Assembly (NCBI GenBank): GCA_963922205.1 | Contig: CAWUHX010000157.1 | Span: forward strand, 62,001-126,000 | DNA: 64,000 nt | From: Romanomermis culicivorax | Lineage: Eukaryota > Nematoda > Enoplea > Mermithida > Mermithidae | Reading direction: 5' to 3' | Shown: piece after piece, positions 47,922 through 59,669 of the stretch | Position numbering within the stretch: position 1 is the first letter of the stretch | Layout: each line of letters starts with the position of its first letter | Made by a program: the position numbers and the translations under genes | The notes under the pieces: model-generated | What the model was told of the DNA's origin: nothing | Seen by the model: the letters and a program-made list of their open reading frames with translations, nothing else | Databases searched by the model: none

Positions 47922-50170
47922 TCGGGTCAAATATACGAGTAATCAATATTATATAGGCGCGGCGCGCGCGCGAGCCGCGAAGCACCAAAAATTTTTTGCC
48001 TTTTCTGCTCCTAAAACGTCTGAAAATCAAGGAAATTTTCTGTTTGACCAGTCAAAAATTTTGTGCCAGTTGGCACAAACGCTCAAAATATTTTGTGCCA
48101 TTCCAAATTTTTTTGTGTCAAAGACCATGTTTTGGCACACAAAAAAACACTGTGCATGAAAATATCTCAAAAATCAAAATTGAGCAAATAATATCGCAAT
48201 TGTCATTCATACAGTAAATCGAGAATTTTTTGAGCCCAATTGAGTTGATAGTATAGCCTGTTAAATAAATTACATGGACAGCACGATTCTCCATGTGTTA
48301 ATAAACTGCTCATGCATGACGTACTGAGAACCGATTCCATAAAGAAGAGAAAGACGTTTGCTATCATGAAATCATCAAAGTTTCTATTTCCGACATTATT
48401 ATCGGTAAAATTTGCACCTAGAAGTTGTGGGACCTAAAACCTCAGCACTCATGGACGAGGTTTTGAGGGTCACATTGTAAAAAAAAACTATGTGTGGATG
48501 GTAGCTTTTTTCTGAGATTGACTATAGCAATCAAAAATACCGTACTTACTATACGGGAAGCTCATTTTGAAAATGATGGATAATTTTTTTTAAATTTTTT
48601 TTTGTCACATGTCGCGTTTTGTGTAACCAATTCCAATTTTGACGGTGATAATTTCTGCAATTTTTCAATTTCGCTGGGCGCATATTGTGAATTATCTGGT
48701 AGTTTTATTAATTAATCCGAATCTGAGATGCACGTGCAATTGATAGAGATACAGAATAATAGATCACTGTTGATCTTCTAACATGGATAAAATTTGATCG
48801 AGCCCATAAATGGGTGCTTTGCGTCGCTTGCTTTAGCTAAGCTGAGCTGCCAAAATCTTATGATCGAAGCTTTCGTGTTGAGCTCAAATTTTACTTTTTT
48901 CATGACCAAAAGTTGTGTTGCTCTGACATGAATGAATGAGAATTATGTCTTTCTTCATGTTTATGATTATTCCTCGTTGCCACGATCCGTATCAAATTAA
49001 AAGAAAGACAGTTCAACTTTCATCAACCCTTATTTTGTTACATTATGCACAATACCTTTATAGAGTTCTACTGCACGAGGCGATACCAAAAACAAAAATT
49101 TTCATGTTGAATCCGCATTCGGTTTGATGTCATATCAAAACATTCCCACGACTTCCCCTTGTTTATACCAAACTAATTAGCGTGATTAGATCGATTAATG
49201 TGCATTTAGTTTCTTTTGTGCATCTTTGTCTTTTATGTCCTAGGAGTTGATTAGATAGTGATTGACATCTCGGCTGAAGTTGTTTATTGCATGCTAAATG
49301 GAACAGTAAACGAAAAAATCAAGCAACTATGTATACACCAAGAAATCAACTTAGGTATAAAGATGTCGAGTCTATAGTCTGTTTTCTTGAAATGCTTGTA
49401 TAAGTAATACTAAAGCGAATACTATTTTGTAATTTTAGAATTTTCTGCAACTAAGAGTCACGTGAGATTGAACATTTTTGAGCATATTGAACTAACTTAT
49501 TCAACTATTCAAGTTATAGACAATTTTTATGACGGTTTTAATTCTTTTTTGCTATTTTCTGATTTACAATTATTTAATAAAAACGGACTATAGATAATTA
49601 CCCATGGAAACTTAGAATTAGAAACCATTAATTGACTAATTTTAAAAATTCACAAAATTCGAATGCAATAAAATTTTGCATGATCAACGCTGCAATCCCT
49701 GCGGAATCGGTCAAGTCATAAATATAATCACTTCTTTCTTTGGGTTCTAGGGGACCGGATGACTTTCCCGCAGTAAGCCTTGAAATCTTTTTGACTTTAG
49801 ACCCACTTCCATCACGTAAACCATGTTTTTAGTTTTTCATTCAATTTGAACAAACTTCTCCGAATCATATGCCCGCTTTTCTTGAAATGCTTCTAAAAAA
49901 TCAAACCGACATCATTCCTTATTTTTGTTATTTCCTGCTAAGCGATGTGTTATGGAGCTGCAAACTTTGTGAGATAGTTGAGCTAACTTTAAATTCTTAT
50001 GTGAACATTGTAAAATTTTAGAAAAATTTCCAAAAATTTTCTAATTGTAATTTTGTACAGTACACTCGTCCAATGAAAAAAAAGATCAAATTACTGTTAG
50101 ATTGCGTCAATCATGGAAAATATTCTGCGAGGCACGGCGGCTCTTTTTACCGTCATATTTTGCTATCGTG
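47922..50170. other. intergenic, little recognised
   Basis: 47960-48160 carries a GCGAGCCGCGAAGC-type palindrome and the TTGTGCCAGTTGGCACAA repeat also seen near 17100 and 44600. From 48200 to 50170 I see no gene and no repeat family; short ORFs lack features. Confidence 0.4.
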
Positions 50171-50172
50171 TT

Positions 50173-51591
50173 TTATTTCGCGTGCGCAATTTTCACCTCC
50201 GGGATTCGTGAAACCTGATTACTTCCTTCTACTGTAAAGTTTTTTGATAATTTCGTCAAAATAATCCGATCGTGATCTGCACGGATTGTCAATTGAAGTA
50301 CGCAAAATAATCGTCCACTTTCAAGCCTTTTCCACTCAATCAGTTTTTGCACCATGGGGCAAAACGAGGCGTTCAGGTTGCAGTTGCGTGCATTGCTTAC
50401 TGTAGCTCTGTCTTAGATGCATCAAAATACAGTTAGCTAAGCATTCGAAATATTCTTTTGAACCCTCCCAAAGTCGTCATTTTATTTTGATAGGTATCAG
50501 GTTTTAATCAGTTTATCCATTGAAGTTTGTCCATATCTCGAATATGAAAATTTTCAATTTTATGCAGCAAAGCTGTCGAATGTTGGAATAGAAGCGTGAA
50601 AGTTGTCGGTATAAAATTCCATTACGCAGATTGCGGTTTTGTATTTATCAACTATAAAACTCATCAAACCGGTGCGAGAAATTACTACGTGATGAACGAG
50701 TTCTTTTGACTGTGAAGTTGACACGATTGTGATTCACGAGGAATCAAGTTTTAATGTCAGGTTTTGTTTTTACGAGCATCAATGCACCAGACACTGTGTG
50801 ATATCGATTTCTGCAGCCTGCTTTCTTCGTGTTAGCTGCATTGGCTCGTAAATTACAGCTCGATATGATGCGTGGTTAACTAGAAAATTAAAAAAAAAAA
50901 CATGAAATACTTGCTTTGCGATTTCATTGTTAAAAAAACATGCAATATAATCACCAATCTCGATATATAAAGTTCTATTTTGAGGTAATAAAACTTTAAG
51001 AACATTCATCAAGATAACAAATTCCTGTTTCACATTTGCATAGCAGATTTGCGCGATAAAAAGATCAAATGTTCAAATGAAATTTACCCAAGTACGAGAT
51101 AGAATTTGTGGAAATTCAACTCGTTGCATGATAATGGATGAACAACCGGGTGCATAGTTTTGGGATATTTATTCTATTTACGTAGATCAAGCACGATATT
51201 GACGCCCAGTTCTGCGTGATAGCGCAGATTTTTTCAGATTTTTTAAGGTCAGTCCTCTATTTTTGTAAGAGAGATACACAAGAGCAAACTAGGAGAAGGT
51301 GGTTTTGACGTAAAAGCCGGGTATAAAATTAGCCATTACGTTTGGATTACATTTGATAAACGTAGATTTTAGTACTTTTGCAGTTATCCGCAATGCGACA
51401 GCATATTCTTCCTGAAGTTTACGCTTAAAAGACGCATCCATACAAAACTGATTTACTGTAGAATGTGTATCTGATATTAGAAATTTTTTTGGATTGATAT
51501 TTATGAATGAAACTGGAATACCGAGCGATTTTGTAACTCTAGAGGGTAATTCAATTTTTATTAGTGCAGGCTCATTGGGTCTACACTCCAT
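50173..51591 (-). pseudogene. possible decayed or unrecognised gene (four minus-strand open segments)
   Basis: Open segments follow each other on the minus strand: 51289-51591 (100 residues from ATG, beginning MECRPNEPALIKIELPS), 50779-51033 (with LYIEIGDYIACFFNN), about 50566-50740 (ISRTGLMSFIVDKYKTA) and 50173-50355. They are not low-complexity. A TATAAAAG box lies on the minus strand at 51634-51641, about 45 bp before the ATG. I recognise no family and cannot join the pieces with convincing splice sites. Alternatives: fossil viral or transposon gene, or chance. Confidence 0.3.
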
Positions 51592-51599
51592 TTATTCTG

Positions 51600-51840
51600 A
51601 AACGATCGACGCAATAAGGTCGCGGCCAAACTTTTATAAACAATGATGAGAGGATCGTTGACTCTATTCAATAAATCTTTCTTTTATGACACAGATGCCT
51701 TAATCATCACTCTTTTCAACCATTTCAAGATGATCGAAATTGATTTCAGGGTCTCTAGTAAGGCTGCGCTTGCCGAAACGCCGACCGCTGCATTGATCAT
51801 TTCAAAATGAATGGAGTATAGTTCAAGTTGCATTGAATGA
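51600..51840. repeat. segment duplicated at 53855-54250 (empty-site copy)
   Basis: Shares in the same order CAAACTTTTAT, CTATTCAAYAA, CTCTTTTCAA, GATTTC...AGTAAGGCTGCG and CCGACC(G/A)CTGCAT with 53855-54250. Here TAAGGCTGCG (from 51759) is uninterrupted, marking the unoccupied target of the MITE in the other copy. Confidence 0.7.
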
Positions 51841-52669
51841 TGGGAATTTTCAGGGTTGATTGTGAGTTCAGAGTCATATTTGTTGCTTTACTCTACTGAG
51901 AAGAATATATTCTATGCGAAGTCTTGATCCCCTGAACGACTAGCATAAGCTTTTGGTGACGGATTTCTTTTTTGACAGAAGGAAGTGAGCAGAATATTTC
52001 TTGCTATACATGTTTCGCTTGGTCCATTGACGCATAATTTCGTTTCACACCAACTGGCTTCATCATCTTTTCTCCCTCGAGATAAATCTAGAATTTATTT
52101 AGCGCCTAATTAATGCACATAAGAATACTGACGGCATTCGAAAGAGGCACAATAAAGGGCAAATATCTTTTTTGGAGGTAGAACGACAATGTTCTTGATC
52201 CGTGCGAGTTTTCTTGTCTCTTTAGTCAAACAAACTACGGCATTTTTCGACCAATTTATCTTTACGAAGCCATTAGAATATGCCGAATTTGGTAATTTTC
52301 AATTATATTTATGCTCGATAAGATTTTATTTTTCTAGTAACCGCTCTGATACTTTAATTTCGTGTCTTTCGATGTAGTGTGTTTCCGCGGTCAGTTCAGT
52401 CATCATTTTTGCTAATTTAATATTTTAGTAATGAAGACTAAGCTGATTATACTGTTTAGGTTATTATAGTTGTATAATGAATACGATGATGATACAATTC
52501 CAAGCCAGTTACTGTTGAATGAATATCAGTTCAGTTCAATGACTGAAATGCCATATTGGTTTTCCCTTTAGTTTTCTTTTTCCAGTTTTGCTTACTATTG
52601 ATGCAACTATGAACTGAAAAGACCGCTCTATCAGACAGTTATTTTCAAAACTACTGGGCATGATGAATG

Positions 52670-53720
52670 GTGCAAACAGCGGTGTGTTCCCAAGTGTGCG
52701 ATTCCCAAGTGAACCATTCCCAATTAGCGAATTCCCTATCGGGCAATTCCAAACGAACGATCGAGAATGTAGTAACACTTTCTTTATATTTTCCTTCTTT
52801 ACTTAATACTTTTCTTTGAATGTTTTTCTTTTCTCTTTCATTTTCTGTGTGATGCTTATGTTTTCGTTTATATATGTTTTCAAGTTTTCATTTCTTGTCT
52901 TTGCTTTCTCTCATTTTCCTCCATGTCAACTCATTTTTTCCTTTTTTTGCTCATGATACAATACACTACAAGTTGTCATTAACCGTAGTCTCCCGTATAA
53001 TTTTTGTACAGTTCGGCATGCTTTAGTCTTTCATCGTTTTATGTGTGAATATCTCCATAAAACACATAAACAAATGAATGCTGGAAGATACAAAAAAATC
53101 AAAAGAAAAGAAACGTCAACGAAAATGAAGACATTAAGAATAAGTGAAAATAAGTGGAGAAGCATTAGAAAAAGAAAAAACCTGAGAAAAGTGAAAAGAA
53201 AGAAGTAACATAGAGAAAGCAGCAAGAAAAAATATGTGAAAAAAAACAGAAAAAGGAATCATGAAAATAGAAAGAGAGAAAGATGAAGAAGTAAAAGCAA
53301 AAAACTAAGAGTATGAATGAAGAAAAAATCAGAAAGGAAAAATTAAATAGGAAATAGAGCGTGCCGAATTGTATAAGAATTATACGGGAGACTATGCTCA
53401 TTAAAAATGACAACTTGTAATGTATTGTTTCATGAGCAAAAAATAAAAAAGTAGAGGGCAAAAAAATGAAAGAAAGCAGGCACAAAAGATGAAAACGTAA
53501 AAACACACATAAACGAAAACATAAACAATACACACGGAAAACAAAGAGCACATACTAAGAAAAATATAAGTTAAAGAAGGAGAAAAATAAAGTGTTATTG
53601 CATTCTCAATCGCTCGTTCGGAATCCGCCAATTGTGAATTCGCTTACTTGGGAATACGTTCAATTGGGAATCGCTCACATGGGAATCGCTCAATTAAGAA
53701 TCGCTCACATCAGAATACCC
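52670..53720. mobile_element. fold-back element with about 340-bp inverted arms (copy F3)
   Basis: The left end has repeated GCGATTCCCAAGTGAACC-like units and the right end the complement (CACTTGGGAATCGCTC-like), 52677-52760 and 53610-53715. Inside, longer inverted arms continue: GTAGTAACACTTTCTTTAT against AATAAAGTGTTATTGC, and TACAAGTTGTCATT...TCTCCCGTATAAT (52968-53000) against its complement (53375-53425). A purine-rich spacer separates them (53040-53340). A transcript would form a long hairpin. The poly-Phe/Leu ORFs on the minus strand here are composition artefacts. Confidence 0.75.
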
Positions 53721-53854
53721 CGCAAAATGCACGCAGCATCATTAAGCTGCGTTGCCAATAAAATTAAATTTGAACGCTGACTTTCGAGATTTACTGGAAT
53801 GGTTCACACGACTATACGGCATTCATATCGAAATGACCGATGCAGCGATATCGC

Positions 53855-54250
53855 AGTCAAACTTTTATCCAAAATTGTGGCGGGCTCTATTCACATTCAC
53901 AATAGAATACGACCCTATTCAACAATTTCCTTCATTGTACAGACTTCTTGATGGTCACTCTTTTCAAATATTTCTAGATTATTGAAGTCGATTTCGTAAT
54001 CCCAAGTAAAGCCCCATTCAGAAGTGAAAAATTCTAGAATCTTTGTCGCCAATAATCGGCGACAGTCGGCGATTCTAAGGAATGAATAGAATGAATAGGC
54101 AATTTACAGAAAGCCCAATTCAAAAGTGAAAAAATCCTAGGATTTTTGTCACCGACAGTCGGCGACCGCACTTCTGAATTGGGCTTAAGGCTGCGTCTTT
54201 CGAAACTCCGACCACTGCATCGACCATTTCAAAATAAACGAAGTATAATA
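53855..54250. repeat. second copy of the 51.6-51.84 kb segment, carrying an inserted MITE
   Basis: Direct, diverged duplicate of 51600-51840 interrupted by the 176-bp MITE at 54010-54185. The TATA-like box of the first copy is not conserved (ACTTTTATCC). Confidence 0.65.
54010..54185. mobile_element. Harbinger-type MITE with TAA duplication and known empty site
   Basis: Ends AGCCCCATTCAGAAGTG and CACTTCTGAATTGGGCT (inverted), flanked by TAA on both sides (54007-54009, 54186-54188). The paralogous site 51759-51761 has a single TAA. TWA duplications are typical of PIF/Harbinger MITEs. It also contains GTCGGCGAC repeats. Confidence 0.88.
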
Positions 54251-54589
54251 GATCATTGTCAATATCAGTGATTTAACTGACAAAATTTTTCTAGAAACAA
54301 CCTTGTAACACTTCTTTTGAATTGGCAATAACTAATTATCTTAAACACTAGGTTTAGGTACGTTAATATTTAAATGCAACGTCGTTCTCATAAAGAAAAT
54401 ATAAATGATTTTTCAAAATATATTACTTTGAGCTCATGCTAGAATAACTTTAATAAGACTGGCATTTGCTACCCAATGATTCCAATATTTTTTTCAAACA
54501 TTCGTTGATAAACCGAAAATTTTCACCTGAAACAGAAGCAACGTCTGCAGGAACAAAAGCTCGCGTCAGAAAAGGGTACTGTGGCCGCT

Positions 54590-54865
54590 TTCATCAAAGA
54601 GAATTCAGCTCCAGCCGTACTGGAGCTTAAGCTATAGCTTAATTCTATATGTTTTACCATTGTCCTTGAGCTGCAGCTGAGCTGCAGCTTAACTCTGTAG
54701 GTTTTAACATTGCCGTTGATGTGCAGCTCAGCTGCAGTCTAACTTTCCCGATATATTTTGTGTGTATGAGTTAAGCTACAGCTCAGCTCCATCTTAAAAG
54801 CAATGGTATAACATATAGAATTAAGCTACAGAATAAGCTGCAGCTCAGCTGGAGCCTCTTATGGA
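54590..54865. mobile_element. palindromic MITE rich in AGCTGCAGCT
   Basis: The two halves mirror each other: CAGCTCCAGC...TATAGCTTAATTCTATATG on the left and ATATAGAATTAAGCTACAG...CAGCTGGAGCC on the right, with further CAGCTCAGCTGCAG palindromes in the middle. Exact ends and target duplication not resolved. Confidence 0.6.
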
Positions 54866-57800
54866 ACCGGCACCAGGGCGCGCTCTAGGTGCCCGTAGTG
54901 TCCTCTGCAGCTAAAAGGGCACTTTTTATAAAGTGCACTTCGAAAAACCGGGCCCAGAGTTCCTGCAGCCAATTCCTGAAGTGTGAAAAAGACCTGTTTC
55001 TGAACAGTGTATTTCGACACATCGTTGTGTCTTCAGACTTCAGGTATCCATGCTAAAGCTATGTCATAGGACGCTGCAGTGTACTAAGAACCTGAGCCCA
55101 CGCCTAAAAAAGGTGAAAGTAAAATTTTGAAATTACACAGAATTTTTACATTCGCCTTTTGCGTGACGGGATATTGCAATTGTCGGAGTTGAGGTAATGG
55201 GACGCTCGAGGTAACGAGGCAACCTCGGAAACTCCAAAAGCAGGGATCGCTCTTAAAACGAATTGTTTTCTTTATCCTTTTGGAAAAATTCAATTATTTC
55301 GAAGCTGTTTGCATTATGTTCATTGCGAAACCCATATATAACTCAAATTTTATAGTACCGATGCACGAGTGGCTTCTTTAGAAATCCGAATTTAACTTAT
55401 AGCCCTTCTTGAAGCGCGGAAACGTACTGATACAATTCATGATTGACTCGCGTATACGGACACATATGTCAATCGAATTGACTGTAGCAGTTAAGCTGAG
55501 AAAAAAGGTTCGGGTCTACGATGCAGGTTTATCGTTTGTTCACTGGCTTCTACGGATTATTTTGCTGTATTACGGCTCGTTCCAGAACAGATAGACTATA
55601 AATTTCTTGTTTTTTGAATGCAGCTTTCGTTTGTTGGTACTCATCTGGTGATGAGAAAATTGATATATGAATTTCAAAATGTAAAAAATATTCCGGACAT
55701 AGTTCGAAAATTTAAAATGAATCATTAAAAAAGGAAAAACAATTAGTGAGCGGAAAAAACGACAGTTTCCTATGCCTCATAATAGAGGATTTACTGAAAA
55801 ATAGATAAATCTGTATCCCTTATTAACAAATTTTGGTAAAACCCAACGATATTTATGAACAGAGCAAATAAGATCAGCCATACGGTAATCTCTGATTGGA
55901 TTACATTCAAATTCCGATGAATCTACAATAAACAAAAATAGAAAAATAACTAAATCATGTTGAAACCATTTTTTCTAAATGATTCATTTTGACCTTAAGT
56001 GCCTAACAGTTCACATCATGTTACAAAGCGTTTAATACTGATCGGTTTACCTTGATTGCAAAAAAAGTGAGGTAACAGTGCAAACGTACTGGTTTGAGTC
56101 AGTTGAGGAAATCAGAATAACAATCAAAGAAAATATCAACAGCAGGAGAGGATTAAGTGAAATTAAAAAGAGAAGACTGAAAATTTTAATAAATAAAAAC
56201 AAAACATGATCTTTAGCTATCATTTTTTTGTTGTGGATTCTTTTGACTTTTTTTGTCATTTTCAGATTAGTTTGCTTTGATTTCGACTGGCTGCCCAATG
56301 AATCTATTTTGTGCTTCGACTTTTTTTTATTCCACATTCATATAGAAGTTTTCGCTTCATTTATCCTTGTCCGCCTTCTCGACTTAGTTTATGATAATTT
56401 TCTCTTCTCTCGTTATTTGCATTTTTACTTCTACTTTGCATTCGTTCTTTTTATTTCTTCACTATTTATTTGATTTTATACGTCAGTTTCTTCGATAGCA
56501 CCGTGGGTGGTAAGTTAAGGCAGGCGCTAGGACGGGGGCAAAGTGAGATGAACAACAAACTAAGACATTACAGCAAAGTTTTTTAAAGCAATGGGGCCAA
56601 AGTACTTGACGGATGCTAAGTTGAGATGCAAACATTAAGAATGCTGATTGCTTCAAGCGTTCGCATCAAATCAGACTTTTTTTTGGCATTTTCCCCGACT
56701 TCTTGACTTTTTAGTGAGAGAAAATATAGAAAACTCGAAAAAATCAAAAAATGGAAAAAATTCATGATTCAGCGTCTTGTCCGATACCTCTGACCCTAAT
56801 TGATGGAAACTTCGACTGAAAGAAAATAATTGCAGCGAATTATCTATGACTTATCTTTTCATAGACCTATGTTTAAAAATCATTGCCAAATCGCTATTGC
56901 AGGAAACGTCTTTGTAGTTTTATCAATTCACCGACAATTTCCTGTAGAAAGATGGCATTTTTCAAAGTTAGTTTTACTTTCTCGATCACATAATATACCA
57001 AAGTGGACAGTTTTTGAATGTGACTGATGGAAGAAAAGTCCATGCTCTGACATCATGTACGATGACCTGTCGGATGGGGCGCAGTCTTTGCGCCCATATT
57101 CCTTTGGTGACCATTGTTGAAAAAGCGAATTTTCTCGTATTTTTCTTACTTTGACATACATGAAAAAAAATTATTAATTGATCTTATAGGTGTTATGTTT
57201 ATATCTCTGCTGAAGTCCGAGGATGTCAGCAATATAACTCAAGTCCTATTGGCTTGTACTCAATCGACTACTGTAGGTCACTCAAAGGAGCTTCCTATTA
57301 GTAATCAACTAAACACAGTGCAACAGTCCTTAAGCAGAAATAAACACAACCTTCAGTCACTAATGAGTAACTGGAAACTCTAACTCTTGCAATCGAAGGG
57401 CACTCAGGGTCTCCCAGATGCCTCCTAAAGGTTCACACAAATACACAGAACTCACTTCAGTAATATCCAAAAGGACTGGGGCTTCACCTTGGCTTGGCTC
57501 CCATGTAAGGCGACTCCCTCCAACCGCTCAATGCGCGAGAAATAGTAATAATATAAATAATAAATAATTATTATATTAATAATATGCAAATCTGGTGTGG
57601 GGCTGTCGACGTGTGCCTTTACTAGGTGAAGCAAAACAATACAATGTTATAACGGACGCGACTCGCCCAAAACACACCAAAGTTGCGGAAGGTAAACACG
57701 AATAATGAATGTTTTTTTCCTTTTTGGTGGAATCGTAACTTTGTCGATTCACCAATTTTGCATAGATGTGGGATTGCTACTGCCGTAAGCACATCCCCAA

Positions 57801-57900
57801 CATCCCTCGGGCCTTGAAACTGACCAACGGGAGGTGAAGAAGGAAACCATGAGCAGGACTTTTACCTTTTACGGTGTGACCTACTACTGGATCCCAACTT
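54866..57900. other. intergenic, little recognised
   Basis: No gene accepted. 56047-56480 is low-complexity (A-rich on one strand) and gives overlapping hydrophobic ORFs. 57545-57590 is an AT-only palindromic run. A minus-strand stretch near 57455-57540 reads ERLEGVALHGSQAKVKPQSF before a GTGAGT donor-like site; origin unknown. Confidence 0.35.
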
Positions 57901-57918
57901 TATAAAAAGATTATGATC

Positions 57919-57980
57919 CGACCCCAAAGGGTGTACGGGTCATAATCGTCCTGACCTGACCCCGAAGGGTGTACGGGTCA
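57919..57980. repeat. two direct copies of a 23-bp self-complementary motif
   Basis: GACCC(C/T)(A/G)AAGGGTGTACGGGTC-like units at 57919-57941 and 57958-57980. Each has GACCC and GGGTC ends able to form a small stem. They lie about 750 bp beyond the end of the RG-rich ORF. Function unknown. Confidence 0.6.
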
Positions 57981-58052
57981 AGACCACCTCCAACGTCAAG
58001 TCTTTTACAAGGTTACCTAGGTCTGTCCACTGAGATGCCGCGGCACGATCGA

Positions 58053-58290
58053 TCACTGATCCAGCATCTGAGGGATCGACGACTCTGCATCGGCTTGACT
58101 TTTTCCCTGGCTTCGCCAGCGTGCCTTGAGGCTCCTAGGTACCTTCCTCCACAGTTGATCACTTCGTCCCATTGAGTGATGTGGAGTGTCTTTGGCAGCA
58201 GCGTCCCAATCCTTGCAGTAATTGGCTACTTTCGTCCGCTCCATCGCCCCTTTCGGTTCGTCGCCAATTTTTTGTACGAAAAAATTTAAA
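58053..58290 (-). CDS. coding-looking minus-strand fragment, unknown
   Basis: The minus-strand frame ending at 58053 has an ordinary protein composition between about 58290 and the stop: IGDEPKGAMERTKVANYCKD, later RSDQLWRKVPRSLKARW. Upstream in the same frame is AT-rich hydrophobic sequence that looks non-coding, so this may be a last exon or a fossil. No family recognised. It lies 0.4 kb downstream of the RG-rich ORF on the same strand and may belong to the same unit. Confidence 0.3.
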
Positions 58291-58709
58291 ATACGATATG
58301 ACGAACAAGTATTTACAAAACTAGTAGGGCGAAAAAATTGAGCAAAAAATTTTAAAATATGAGGCACAAATGACAAAATATTTACAAGGCACTGAAAGAA
58401 CGACAATAAAAAATACGAGGCAAAAATGACGAGATTAAAATACGAGAAAAAATAATAACAAATGCAAAATAAGTGAAAGAAATATTAAACCAAAAATGTG
58501 GACTCAAGCGATGAGCTTGGCCAAAATGAGATTTTTTTTTGAAAGGCAACAACACAACCAAGAGTTTAAATAAATTTTTTGTATTTTATGTTTTATAATG
58601 TTTTTGGATTTTTGTAATTTTTTATGTTTTTGTGTTTTTTGTGTTTTTTGAATAAATGAAATAAAGTCAAGAATGGAGGATTTTTGACCAAGATTTTGGT
58701 GGCTAAAAA

Positions 58710-59660
58710 TTATTGTTGCTGCCCGCCGCCTTGCTGCTGGCCTTGTTGATGACCTCGGCGACCTCGGAATGCACCACGAGGGTGTTGTCCTTGGTATATA
58801 CCTCGGCCACCAACGTAACCAGCTCTGCCCCTGTTCGGATTGTTAAAGTGAAACTGGCCTGGTTGGGCACCCCTTCCCCGTCCTCCACGAGCTCCCCTAG
58901 CACCCTGTAGATGCTGTATAGGTTGCTGTTGTTTTGGAACGGTTCTGGAGGCTTGCCCAGTGCCAGAACTGGGGCCAGCGAAGACCTGGTTGGCTATACC
59001 AACCGTGGCTCCTTGACCACCAGTTTGACTGCTTGCGAGTCTGGGTGCCCGAAAGGTCTGTCCCGCATCGTTCTGAACTTTGCTAAATTTAACAGTAGTC
59101 AGAGGACTTGGGCTACCTGACCTTTTGACATCCATGTCCGCCGCTTGTTGACTGTAATTATACATCACCAAGCGATAGGCAGTCTTAAAAACATCCGAAG
59201 CAGTGGCACTCCGATATTCCTGTAACAGCATGATGTTTGCAAACACTTTGGCTGAGACCGATCGTTTACCGATCTGCTCAGCTGTAAGTGGTGCATAGTC
59301 AAGCATAAGGAATATCATCATACACAAATATCTGACAGCTGCAAATACGACACTCGCTCGATATTCCGTGAGCCATTCAAGGACAATTTCACGAATGATC
59401 CTATCCCATAGTGGCTCTGGAATATTTCGCGAGTCGTATAAAAATCCACCTTGGACATCAAACTGTGGCTGATACAGTTTGTATATAGTCCTGACCGCTT
59501 TATTGACCATCAGCCAAATCTCTGGATCTTCAAACTGCTCGTTGCAGAAATAATTAGCCAATTCTGGTGTAGCAAAAGAAATTCGACCTCTGGCTCTACT
59601 TTTATCTTTGGTAACTTGCCAAAAATCCAACAATACATCCCGGAATAACTCGACCGTCAT
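58710..59660 (-). CDS. ORF D: 316-residue protein with RG/Q-rich tail
   Basis: Starts ATG at 59660, nine bases after the TAA that ends ORF C and in the same frame. Residues 1 to about 175 are a folded-looking, helix-rich region (LFRDVLLDFWQVTKDKS, EYRASVVFAAVRYLCM, VFANIMLLQEYRSAT). Residues about 245-316 are a low-complexity tail with RGARGGRGRGAQPG, GRAGYVGGRG, FRGRRGH and GQQQGGGQQQ before TAA. RG/RGG tails usually bind RNA and are arginine-methylation targets; a Gag-like or nucleoprotein role is possible but is inference. I recognise no family for the N-terminal part. The region looks GC-richer than its surroundings. Confidence 0.75.
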   Translation of the reverse strand: MTVELFRDVLLDFWQVTKDKSRARGRISFATPELANYFCNEQFEDPEIWLMVNKAVRTIYKLYQPQFDVQGGFLYDSRNIPEPLWDRIIREIVLEWLTEYRASVVFAAVRYLCMMIFLMLDYAPLTAEQIGKRSVSAKVFANIMLLQEYRSATASDVFKTAYRLVMYNYSQQAADMDVKRSGSPSPLTTVKFSKVQNDAGQTFRAPRLASSQTGGQGATVGIANQVFAGPSSGTGQASRTVPKQQQPIQHLQGARGARGGRGRGAQPGQFHFNNPNRGRAGYVGGRGIYQGQHPRGAFRGRRGHQQGQQQGGGQQQ

Positions 59661-59669
59661 TTCTGGTGA

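Noticed and set aside
53031-53631. Long Phe/Leu/Ser-rich minus-strand ORFs that look like membrane proteins
   Set aside because: They are reads through the purine-rich spacer and arms of a fold-back repeat; composition, not a gene.
56047-56473. Opposing hydrophobic ORFs as small membrane proteins
   Set aside because: A-rich low-complexity sequence open on both strands, with no start context or homologue recognised.
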